Below are positions 1 to 5,746 of a DNA stretch of 10,039 nt, piece by piece. Every line of letters starts with the position of its first letter. The stretch's first letter is position 1. Under the pieces are notes generated by a model that had not been told where the DNA came from, searched no databases, and was given only the letters and a program-made list of their open reading frames with translations. The position numbers and the translations under genes were made by a program. Source of the stretch: Actinomycetes bacterium (lineage in GTDB: Bacteria > Actinomycetota > Actinomycetes > Mycobacteriales > Mycobacteriaceae); the NCBI GenBank assembly GCA_023460175.1, contig JAEWRC010000093.1:1-10039 (forward strand). Direction: 5' to 3'.

Positions 1-49
1 GCGTGAGGACGCCCGTCAGAACCGCGGCCCCCGCCGCGCGCCACCGCAT
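1..49 (-). CDS. N-terminus of a probable secreted protein (possibly M23 metallopeptidase), partial
   Basis: Only the first 16 codons lie in the window; the gene runs off the left edge on the - strand. The ATG is at 49-47 and the reading is MRWRAAGAAVLTGVLT. Two early arginines followed by an Ala/Val/Leu stretch look like the start of a Sec signal peptide, which suggests an exported protein. An in-frame TGA lies four codons upstream of the ATG, so this ATG is the first possible start in the frame. I see no strong Shine-Dalgarno sequence. In M. tuberculosis the gene divergent from rpsB is, as I remember, a secreted M23-type peptidase (Rv2891). The position and the signal-like start fit that, but no catalytic part is visible, so the peptidase assignment rests on synteny alone. 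Confidence 0.5.
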   Translation of the reverse strand, partial: MRWRAAGAAVLTGVLT

Positions 50-122
50 GTGCGCAGTTCAGCCCGGGGGACGGCGGTCCCGCCAGTCCCGCGGGCGCCG
101 GTTGTGGACCGCGGCGGCGCTG

Positions 123-154
123 TGGACGGAGCACCCCGTTGCACGGTGTAAACT
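123..154 (+). promoter_or_regulatory. Candidate rpsB-tsf promoter
   Basis: TAAACT at 149-154 fits the mycobacterial -10 pattern TANNNT. The overlapping TGTAAA at 147-152 is a second possible register. TGGACG at 123-128 matches the -35 consensus TTGACA at four of six bases, with a spacer of 18 or 20 depending on which -10 is used. Transcription would begin near 160 and leave a leader of about 180 bases before the rpsB ATG. This is read by eye; other A/T-containing hexamers, such as the one around 197-202, could also serve. Confidence 0.35.
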
Positions 155-339
155 GCTTCCTGCAGCTCGCTTGCGCGGGCTGACTTCGCGCGTCTGCATA
201 ACGGGCTTGTTCCATTGGGCCTGTGCCTGCATGCCGGGCGGTCCCGCTCCCGAGCGGGTCCGGCAGCAAAGCGGTCGCCAGGGTTCGGCCTCACCCGATG
301 CCGGACGACAACCGATTTCTAGAAGGACATGGGCTCACG
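155..339 (+). promoter_or_regulatory. Long rpsB leader with a hairpin
   Basis: No gene is supported between the divergent start at 49 and rpsB at 340. The downstream part would form the rpsB 5' untranslated region. It holds an inverted repeat: CCCGCT (243-248) pairs with AGCGGG (253-258) around a four-base loop. A second, outer stem GCCGG (233-237) / CCGGC (260-264) encloses it with an asymmetric bulge. No T-run follows, so it is not a classical terminator. In E. coli the rpsB leader mediates feedback by S2; whether this leader does so is inference. The ribosome-binding site is AGAAGGA at 321-327. Confidence 0.4.
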
Positions 340-1176
340 ATGGCTGTCGTAACAATGAAGCAGCTGCTTGACAGCGGCGCGCACTTCGGGCATCAGACCC
401 GTCGTTGGAATCCCAAGATGAAGCGGTTCATCTTCACCGACCGCAACGGCATCTACATCATCGACCTGCAGCAGACGCTGACCTACATCGACCAGGCGTA
501 CGAGTTCGTCAAGGAGACCGTCGCCCACGGTGGGTCCGTGCTGTTCGTCGGCACCAAGAAGCAGGCCCAGGAGTCGATCGCGGCGGAGGCGACCCGAGTC
601 GGCATGCCGTACGTGAACCAGCGCTGGCTGGGTGGCATGCTCACCAACTTCTCCACCGTGCACAAGCGTCTGCAGCGGCTCAAGGAACTCGAGTCGATGG
701 AGCAGACCGGTGGCTTCGAGGGTCGCACCAAGAAGGAAATCTTGATGCTGACCCGCGAGAAGAACAAGCTCGAGCGCAGCCTCGGCGGTATCCGGGACAT
801 GCAGAAGGTGCCGTCGGCGATCTGGGTCGTCGACACCAACAAGGAGCACCTCGCCGTCAGCGAGGCCATCAAGCTGGGCATCCCGGTCATCGCGATCCTG
901 GACACCAACTGCGATCCCGACCAGGTCAACTACCCGATCCCGGGTAACGACGACGCGATCCGCTCGGCCGCCCTGCTGACCAAGGTCATCGCGTCCGCGG
1001 TGGCGGAGGGTCTGCAGGTCCGCGCCGGCGCGAATGCCGGCGACGGCAAGCCGGCCGCCGCCGGGGAGCCGCTGGCCGAATGGGAGCAGGAACTGCTCGC
1101 CTCGGCGACCGCGGGTGCCGCCGACGGTGCGCCCGCCGCGGCAACCCCCACCGAAACCCCCACCGACGCTTCGTAA
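340..1176 (+). CDS. rpsB: 30S ribosomal protein S2
   Basis: Ribosomal protein S2 is a component of the 30S subunit, on the back of the head-body junction, and is needed for S1 docking and mRNA binding in many bacteria. The 278-residue product starts MAVVTMKQLLDSGAHFGHQ, the mycobacterial S2 N-terminus. It contains the S2 signatures HFGHQTRRWNPKM (15-27), GTKKQAQES (71-79), RWLGGMLTNF (95-104) and the DTNCDP-PIPGNDDA segment (188-206). The last 40 or so residues are Ala/Pro/Thr-rich and acidic, a low-complexity tail common in actinobacterial S2. The start is fixed by family alignment, although the frame stays open upstream to 223. The Shine-Dalgarno AGAAGGA (321-327) lies 12 bases from the ATG, rather far, and an out-of-frame ATG at 329 lies between them. 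tsf follows after 21 bases. Confidence 0.98.
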   Translation: MAVVTMKQLLDSGAHFGHQTRRWNPKMKRFIFTDRNGIYIIDLQQTLTYIDQAYEFVKETVAHGGSVLFVGTKKQAQESIAAEATRVGMPYVNQRWLGGMLTNFSTVHKRLQRLKELESMEQTGGFEGRTKKEILMLTREKNKLERSLGGIRDMQKVPSAIWVVDTNKEHLAVSEAIKLGIPVIAILDTNCDPDQVNYPIPGNDDAIRSAALLTKVIASAVAEGLQVRAGANAGDGKPAAAGEPLAEWEQELLASATAGAADGAPAAATPTETPTDAS

Positions 1177-1197
1177 TTTCTTCAGGAGAAGGCTTAC

Positions 1198-2019
1198 ATG
1201 GCTAACTACACCGCTGCCGACGTCAAGCGACTTCGGGAGCTGACCGGCGCTGGCATGCTCGACTGCAAGAACGCGCTGGCCGAGAGCGACGGCGATTTCG
1301 ACAAGGCCGTCGAGGTACTGCGCATCAAGGGCGCCAAGGACGTCGGCAAGCGCGCGGAGCGCGCAACCGCCGAGGGCCTGGTCGCCGCCAAGGACGGCGC
1401 GCTCGTCGAGCTGAACTCGGAGACCGACTTCGTCGCGAAGAACGCCGAGTTCCAGGAACTGGCCGCCAAGATCGTCGACGCGGCGGTCGCCGCCAAGGCC
1501 GGCGACGTGGAAACGCTCAAGGCCGCGACCATCTCGGACGGCACGACCGTCGAGCAGGCCGTCGCGGACCTGTCGGCCAAGATCGGCGAGAAGCTCGAGC
1601 TGCGTCGCGCCGTCTACTTCGACGGCACGGTCGAGACCTACCTGCACAAGCGGTCCGCGGACCTGCCCCCGGCCGTCGGCGTGCTCGTCGAGTACACCGG
1701 CGCGGACGGCTCGGAGGCCGCGCACACCGCTGCGCTGCAGATCGCCGCGCTCAAGGCCCGCTACCTCACCCGCGACGACGTCCCGGAGGAGATCGTGGCC
1801 AGCGAGCGTCGCATCGCCGAGGAGACCGCCAAGGCCGAGGGCAAGCCCGAGCAGGCGCTGCCCAAGATCGTCGAGGGTCGCGTCAACGGCTTCTACAAGG
1901 ACGCCGTGTTGCTCGAGCAGCCGTCGGTGTCCGACAACAAGAAGACCGTCAAGGCCCTGCTCGACGAGGCCGGCGTGACCATCACCCGGTTCGTCCGGTT
2001 CGAGGTCGGCCAGGCCTGA
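1198..2019 (+). CDS. tsf: Translation elongation factor Ts
   Basis: EF-Ts is the cytoplasmic guanine nucleotide exchange factor that releases GDP from EF-Tu. The 273-residue protein has the N-terminal UBA-like domain (about 1-55, with the LRELTGAGMLDCKNAL helix at 13-28). The EF-Tu contact motif TDFVAKN follows at 76-82, in the spot where TDFV disrupts the Mg2+ site of EF-Tu. After this comes the two-part dimerisation core typical of long bacterial EF-Ts. Length is within a few residues of the M. tuberculosis protein (about 271). The ATG is preceded by AGGAGA at 1184-1189 with good spacing. The gene is co-transcribed with rpsB, 21 bases upstream, and is followed within five bases by the first of two hairpins that end the operon. 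Confidence 0.98.
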   Translation: MANYTAADVKRLRELTGAGMLDCKNALAESDGDFDKAVEVLRIKGAKDVGKRAERATAEGLVAAKDGALVELNSETDFVAKNAEFQELAAKIVDAAVAAKAGDVETLKAATISDGTTVEQAVADLSAKIGEKLELRRAVYFDGTVETYLHKRSADLPPAVGVLVEYTGADGSEAAHTAALQIAALKARYLTRDDVPEEIVASERRIAEETAKAEGKPEQALPKIVEGRVNGFYKDAVLLEQPSVSDNKKTVKALLDEAGVTITRFVRFEVGQA

Positions 2020-2023
2020 GATT

Positions 2024-2045
2024 TGAGCGGCGCACCAACCGCTCA
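2024..2045 (+). repeat. Perfect hairpin just after tsf
   Basis: TGAGCGG (2024-2030) and CCGCTCA (2039-2045) form a perfect 7-bp stem around an 8-base loop, starting five bases after the tsf stop. No T-run follows. It stands six bases before the main terminator stem, so it may protect the 3' end of the rpsB-tsf mRNA, mark an RNase stop, or assist termination. The pairing is read directly; the function is inferred. Confidence 0.55.
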
Positions 2046-2050
2046 CCCGT

Positions 2051-2099
2051 AAAACCCCGTGCCATGCCGGCGACCCCGGCGGCGCGGGGTTTTGCCTTT
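2051..2099 (+). terminator. Strong intrinsic terminator of rpsB-tsf
   Basis: The arms 2051-2063 (AAAACCCCGTGCC) and 2081-2093 (GGCGCGGGGTTTT) form a 13-bp stem with one T-G wobble. An inner stem, GCCGG (2066-2070) / CCGGC (2076-2080), caps it. The right arm ends in TTTT and is followed by GCCTTT. The left arm begins with AAAA, so the - strand copy also ends in TTTT and the element could stop transcription from both sides. It lies between tsf and amiC and separates their transcripts. Confidence 0.85.
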
Positions 2100-2105
2100 C
2101 ATTGC

Positions 2106-2118
2106 TAGCGTCGAGCAA
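2106..2118 (+). promoter_or_regulatory. Probable leaderless promoter of amiC
   Basis: TAGCGT at 2106-2111 fits the mycobacterial -10 pattern TANNNT. Six bases (CGAGCA) separate it from the ATG at 2118. Transcription would therefore begin at, or within a base or two of, the A of the start codon, giving an mRNA without a Shine-Dalgarno sequence. No convincing SD is present, and the terminator just upstream ends only about 20 bases before the gene, which leaves no room for a long leader. Leaderless mRNAs are common in mycobacteria. No clear -35 is seen. Confidence 0.55.
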
Positions 2119-3524
2119 TGAACCACGTGCATGCCTTCGGTGACGACGCGCTCGGCGACCTGGACGCGGTGGGGGTGGCCGAGGCGCTGCGCGCGGGCAC
2201 GGTCTCGCGGGCCGAGGTGATCGAGGCCGCGATCGAGCGCACCGAGCGGGTCGACCCGACGCTGAACGCGTTGGCGCTGGAATGCTTTGAGCGCGCACGG
2301 GATCGCGCCGCGCAGCCCTTCGGCGGATTCTTCGACGGGGTGCCCTCCGCACTCAAGGACAACTCCGATGTGGCGGGGCTGCCCACGATGAAGGGCGCCG
2401 ACGCATGGCAGCCGTTCCCCGCCGCGGCCGACGGTGCGTTCAGCCGGTTGTTCTTCGCCACCGGACTCAACATCGTGGGCAAGACCCAGATGTCGGAGTT
2501 CGGCTTCAGCGCCGCCGCCGAGCATCCGCGCCTGGGTCCGGTGCGCAACCCGTGGGATCCGCGCTACACCGCCGCGGCGTCCTCGTCGGGGTCGGCCGCG
2601 CTGGTGGCCGCCGGGGCGTTACCGATCGCGCACGCCAACGACGGCGGGGGCTCCATCCGGATCCCGGCCGCCTGCAACGGGATCGTCGGCCTCAAGCCGT
2701 CGCGCGGCCGGCTGCCGCTGGAGGCCGAGCACGGCGAGATGCCGATCCGCATCGTCGCCAACGGCGTGCTGACCCGCTCGGTGCGCGACACCGCCGCGTT
2801 CTACCGGGAGGCCGAACGGGCCTGGCGCAACCGCAAGCTGCCGGCCATCGGTGACGTCGCCGGGCCCGGGCCGCATCGGTTGCGGATCGCGGTGGCCACC
2901 CGGTCGATCCGCCGCGAGAGCGCGCCGGAGGTGCGGGAGGCGACGCTGAAAACGGCGGCGCTGCTGGAGAACCTCGGGCACCACGTCGAACAGCTCGAGG
3001 AACTCCCGGTGCGGCCGTCGTTCGTCGAGGACTTCGTGCTGTATTGGGCGCTGCTGTCGATGGCGCTGGTGCGCGGCGGCCGCAAGCGCTTCGGCGCCAC
3101 GTTCGACCGGTCCCGGCTGGACAACCTGTCGCTGGGGCTGGACCGGCACGCCGGGCGCAACCTGCACCGGATGCCGGCGGCGATCGCCCGGCTGGCCACC
3201 ACCCGGCGCAGCCTGGCGATGCTGACCCGACGGTTCGACGTGGTGCTGATGCCCACGGTGGCGCACGAGACGCCGCTGATCGGGCACCTGGATCCGATGG
3301 CCGACTACGAGCAGGTCCTGGACCGCCTGATCGACTGGGTGGCGTTCACCCCGCTGCACAACATCACCGGTGACCCGGCGATCTCGCTGCCGCTGGCGCA
3401 ATCGAGGACCGGCTTGCCGATCGGGATGATGTTCAGCGCCCCGACCGGGCAGGAGACCCGGCTGCTGCAGCTGGCCTACGAGGTGGAGGCCGCGGCGCCG
3501 TTCGCGCGCATTCAGGACGGCTGA
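2118..3524 (+). CDS. amiC: Amidase-signature family amidase (AmiC-like)
   Basis: This is a cytoplasmic amidohydrolase of the amidase signature family, which cleaves carboxamides to acid and ammonia or amine through a Ser-cisSer-Lys triad. All three residues are visible with the spacing of GatA-type enzymes: Lys80 in SALKDN, cis-Ser155 in the AASSSGSAA stretch, and nucleophile Ser179 in DGGGSIRIPA. The conserved GLKPSRGRLP follows at 191-200. The 468 residues are normal for the family; M. tuberculosis AmiC is about 473. It follows tsf as in M. tuberculosis (Rv2888c next to Rv2889c), which supports the name. It could be mistaken for GatA, but no gatC or gatB adjoins, and this position is not the gatCAB locus. 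An in-frame TAG at 2106-2108 makes the ATG at 2118 the first possible start. Its last 13 bases overlap the convergent ATPase gene. The natural substrate is not known from sequence. Confidence 0.92.
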   Translation: MNHVHAFGDDALGDLDAVGVAEALRAGTVSRAEVIEAAIERTERVDPTLNALALECFERARDRAAQPFGGFFDGVPSALKDNSDVAGLPTMKGADAWQPFPAAADGAFSRLFFATGLNIVGKTQMSEFGFSAAAEHPRLGPVRNPWDPRYTAAASSSGSAALVAAGALPIAHANDGGGSIRIPAACNGIVGLKPSRGRLPLEAEHGEMPIRIVANGVLTRSVRDTAAFYREAERAWRNRKLPAIGDVAGPGPHRLRIAVATRSIRRESAPEVREATLKTAALLENLGHHVEQLEELPVRPSFVEDFVLYWALLSMALVRGGRKRFGATFDRSRLDNLSLGLDRHAGRNLHRMPAAIARLATTRRSLAMLTRRFDVVLMPTVAHETPLIGHLDPMADYEQVLDRLIDWVAFTPLHNITGDPAISLPLAQSRTGLPIGMMFSAPTGQETRLLQLAYEVEAAAPFARIQDG

Positions 3525-4141
3525 GCCACCGCCGGTGCGCTCAGGTCCAGCACGCTGTCGGCCAGCGCGGTGAGCAGTGTCGGCGTGTGACTGACCACGA
3601 CGACGGCGGCGTCCTCGCAAAGCTGCGCCAGCAGCTCCGTGATGTCCTCGGCGGCAATGGGATCCAGCATCGAGGTCGGCTCGTCGCACAGCAGGTAGCG
3701 GGGCCGCTGCAGCAGTGCCCGACCGATGCAGGCGCGTTGCAGCTGCCCGTCGCTGACCTGGGCGGGATAGCGGTCGAGCAGCGCGGCGTCCAGGCCGACG
3801 CGCGTGGCGGCCTCGAGGGCCGCGGAGCCGTCCTCGCCGCGGATCCGGTTGGGCTCGAGCAGGATTCGCCGCAGGGTCCAGCGCGGATTGCAGACCTGCC
3901 GCGGATGCTGGGCGAGCATGGCCACCGTCCCCGGCTCGGGGACCGGCGCGCCCGCGTAGCGCACGGTGCCGGCGTCGGGGGTGCGCAGGCCGGCCAGCAC
4001 GCGCAGCAGGGTGGTCTTCCCGCACCCCGAGGGCCCACGCACGCCGAGGGGGGATCCGGCGCGGATGGTCACGCCGACGTCGCGCAGGACCTCGTGGTCG
4101 CCGAAGCGCACCGAGAGGTGCTCGGCGTGCAGGGTGTTCAT
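3512..4141 (-). CDS. ABC importer ATP-binding protein, second subunit (DppF/NikE-like, short)
   Basis: This is the nucleotide-binding subunit that would form a heterodimer with the upstream ATPase and drive peptide or nickel-type import at the inner face of the membrane. In the 209 residues I see Walker A GPSGCGKTT (36-44), Q-loop Gln78, signature VSDGQLQR (129-136), Walker B YLLCDEPTS with Asp153 and Glu154, D-loop MLDP (158-161) and switch His185. The signature reads S-D-G-Q instead of S-G-G-Q, an unusual third-position change. The protein is shorter than DppF/OppF (over 300) and NikE (about 268) and lacks their C-terminal extension. The ATG overlaps the stop of the upstream ATPase as ATGA, so translation is probably coupled; the open frame extends far upstream, but that part lies inside the other gene. 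Its 3' end overlaps amiC by 13 bases, tail to tail. Confidence 0.93.
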   Translation of the reverse strand: MNTLHAEHLSVRFGDHEVLRDVGVTIRAGSPLGVRGPSGCGKTTLLRVLAGLRTPDAGTVRYAGAPVPEPGTVAMLAQHPRQVCNPRWTLRRILLEPNRIRGEDGSAALEAATRVGLDAALLDRYPAQVSDGQLQRACIGRALLQRPRYLLCDEPTSMLDPIAAEDITELLAQLCEDAAVVVVSHTPTLLTALADSVLDLSAPAVAQPS

Positions 4142-4905
4142 GTCAGGGCCCCGGTGAAGAAGCGGCACACGTAATCGTCGGTGCTGCCGGTCATTTCGGC
4201 GACGGGGGCGCGGCGGATGACGGTGCCCGCGCGCATCAGGGCGATGTCGTCGCACACCTGCGCGTCCAGCAGCGCCGGCAGGTCGTGGGTGATGACCAGC
4301 ACGGCGACCCCCTCGGCGGCCACGTCGGCGAGCAGTTGCCACACCAGCGCCGCGTTGTCGGGGTCCAGCGCGGAGGTCGGCTCGTCGGCGATCAACAACT
4401 CGGGGCGGCCGGCCAGGGCCGCGGCGATCGCCGCGCGCTGCGCCATGCCGCCGGACAGCTCGTGCGGATACAGCGCCGCGCTGGAGGCCGGCAGGTGGGC
4501 GGCGGTCAGCCACTGCGCGGCGGTGCGGTCGGAGCCGAGCCGCCGGCACACCTGGTGCAGTTGGGTGCCGACGGTGCTGACCGGGGTGAACGACGTTGCC
4601 GGCGACTGGGGGACCAGCCCGATGCGGTGTCCGCGCAGCGGCCGCCAGCGCCGCTCGTCGGCGCCGGCCAGGTCGGTGCCGTCGAACACCACCCGGCCGC
4701 GCACCCGCGAACCCGGCGGCAACAGTCCGCACAGCGCCGCGGCCACCAGCGACTTGCCGCAACCCGACTCGCCGATCAGGGCGGTCACGGTGCCCGCGTT
4801 GACGGTCAGTTCGACGTCGCGCAGCGGTTGCACGCTCGGCGCGTGGCGGCCCGGCCGGGTCGCGATGTCCACGGTCAGTTGTTCCAATGCTGCGACGGCG
4901 CCCAT
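4138..4905 (-). CDS. ABC importer ATP-binding protein, first subunit (DppD/NikD-like)
   Basis: This is an ATPase subunit of the nickel/di-oligopeptide importer. The 255 residues contain Walker A GESGCGKS (45-52), Q-loop Gln100 in LVPQSP, signature LSGGMAQR (150-157), Walker B ELLIADEPTS with Asp174 and Glu175, and switch His207 in VITHD. The length matches NikD (about 254) and is below DppD/OppD (about 330). The C-terminal region with the cluster-forming cysteines of DppD is not present, which pulls it toward the Nik-like branch. The ATG lies one base after the TGA of the upstream permease (TGACATG), and the gene ends in a 4-base ATGA overlap with the next ATPase. The two ATPases are close but not duplicates: the second has a degenerate signature, while this one keeps canonical SGG. 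Confidence 0.94.
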   Translation of the reverse strand: MGAVAALEQLTVDIATRPGRHAPSVQPLRDVELTVNAGTVTALIGESGCGKSLVAAALCGLLPPGSRVRGRVVFDGTDLAGADERRWRPLRGHRIGLVPQSPATSFTPVSTVGTQLHQVCRRLGSDRTAAQWLTAAHLPASSAALYPHELSGGMAQRAAIAAALAGRPELLIADEPTSALDPDNAALVWQLLADVAAEGVAVLVITHDLPALLDAQVCDDIALMRAGTVIRRAPVAEMTGSTDDYVCRFFTGALT

Positions 4906-4906
4906 G

Positions 4907-5746
4907 TCACCACACCTGTCCGGTCGGCGGCGAGTTACGTTGCCGCAGTTTGGCTCCCGCGGCCGAGAAGGTCAGCGCGGTCAGGATCAGCGCGGCCGCC
5001 GGGAACACCAGCGTCCACCAGGCGCCCAGCAGCACGTCGCCGCGGGCCTGTCCCAGCAGCGTGCCCAGGCTGGCCTGTTCGGGGGACAGGCCGACCCCGA
5101 GGAACGACAGCGTGGACTCGTGCCAGACCGCGTGCGGCAGCAGCATCACCATGGCCACCAGGGCCTGGCCGGCCACCGCGGGCAGCAGGTGCTGCCGGGC
5201 GACGAACCAGCGCGAGGCCCCGGCCAGCCGCGAGGTCTGCACCCAGCCGGCGTCGGTGACCGCGAGCAACTCGGCGCGCACCACCCGCGCCACGGCCGGC
5301 CAGTGGGTCAGCGCGATCGAGGCGATGATGGCCAGCGGGGCGCCGCGCCACATCGCGGCGATGACGATGCCCAGCACCAGGTGCGGCAGCGCGTTGAAGC
5401 CGTCGACCACGCGCATCACCAAGGCGTCGAGCCAGCCGCCGATCAGCGCCGACGCGGTGCCGATCAGCGCGCCGAGCACCGTGGCGACCACCGCGCACAC
5501 CGCGGCGATCAACAGCGAGATTTGCAGCCCCTGTGCGCAGCGCACCAGCAGGTCGTGCCCGAAATGGTCGGTGCCCAGCGGATGTCCGGACCCCGGGGGC
5601 TGCAGCGCGGCGGAGAAGTCCGCGCCCTGTTCGCCGGCGATCGCCGGGATCAGCAGCGCGGCCAGCGCGATCAGCGCCAGGACACCGAGCGGCCAGGCCA
5701 CCGACAGGCGGCGGGGCAGCGACCGGGTCTGCGGTTCGACGGTCAT
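4907..5746 (-). CDS. ABC importer permease, second subunit (DppC/NikC-like)
   Basis: This is the inner-membrane channel subunit that pairs with the upstream permease. The 279-residue protein has a first membrane segment at about 18-36. The DppC/OppC periplasmic motif HPLGTDHFGHDLLVR follows at 55-69, then several further hydrophobic segments (about 75-105, 120-150, 190-205, 240-262). The cytoplasmic EAA loop that contacts the ATPases is at about 158-190 (AELLAVTDAGWVQTSRLAGA), and the conserved ESTLSFLGVGL at 210-220. The ATG overlaps the stop of the first permease as ATGA, and the stop is one base from the next ATPase start. Length is close to NikC (about 277) and a little below DppC (300). 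Confidence 0.94.
   Translation of the reverse strand: MTVEPQTRSLPRRLSVAWPLGVLALIALAALLIPAIAGEQGADFSAALQPPGSGHPLGTDHFGHDLLVRCAQGLQISLLIAAVCAVVATVLGALIGTASALIGGWLDALVMRVVDGFNALPHLVLGIVIAAMWRGAPLAIIASIALTHWPAVARVVRAELLAVTDAGWVQTSRLAGASRWFVARQHLLPAVAGQALVAMVMLLPHAVWHESTLSFLGVGLSPEQASLGTLLGQARGDVLLGAWWTLVFPAAALILTALTFSAAGAKLRQRNSPPTGQVW

Noticed and set aside
223..339. Upstream extension of rpsB to the ATG at 223
   Set aside because: S2 proteins begin at MAVVTMKQLL. The extra 39 residues are unrelated to the family and the Shine-Dalgarno lies at 321-327.
3..371. Short open frames on both strands in the rpsB leader (3-371 + and 16-294 -)
   Set aside because: Both are Arg/Pro/Ala-rich without family features. 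The + frame runs into rpsB in another phase, and the - frame conflicts with the better-supported signal-peptide start at 49.
319..2352. Open frame of 677 codons on the - strand, antisense to rpsB and tsf
   Set aside because: It lies across two unmistakable genes on the other strand. The product is Arg/Gly/Leu-rich with no domain I recognise, which is typical of the antisense frame of high-GC genes.
2118..3524. Reading amiC as gatA (amidotransferase subunit A)
   Set aside because: The triad is shared, but no gatC or gatB neighbours it, and its place next to tsf matches mycobacterial amiC.
2619..4025. Open frame of 468 codons on the - strand across the amiC end and the last ATPase
   Set aside because: It is out of frame with the ATPase and antisense to amiC; the protein is Arg/Ala/Gly-rich with no motif.
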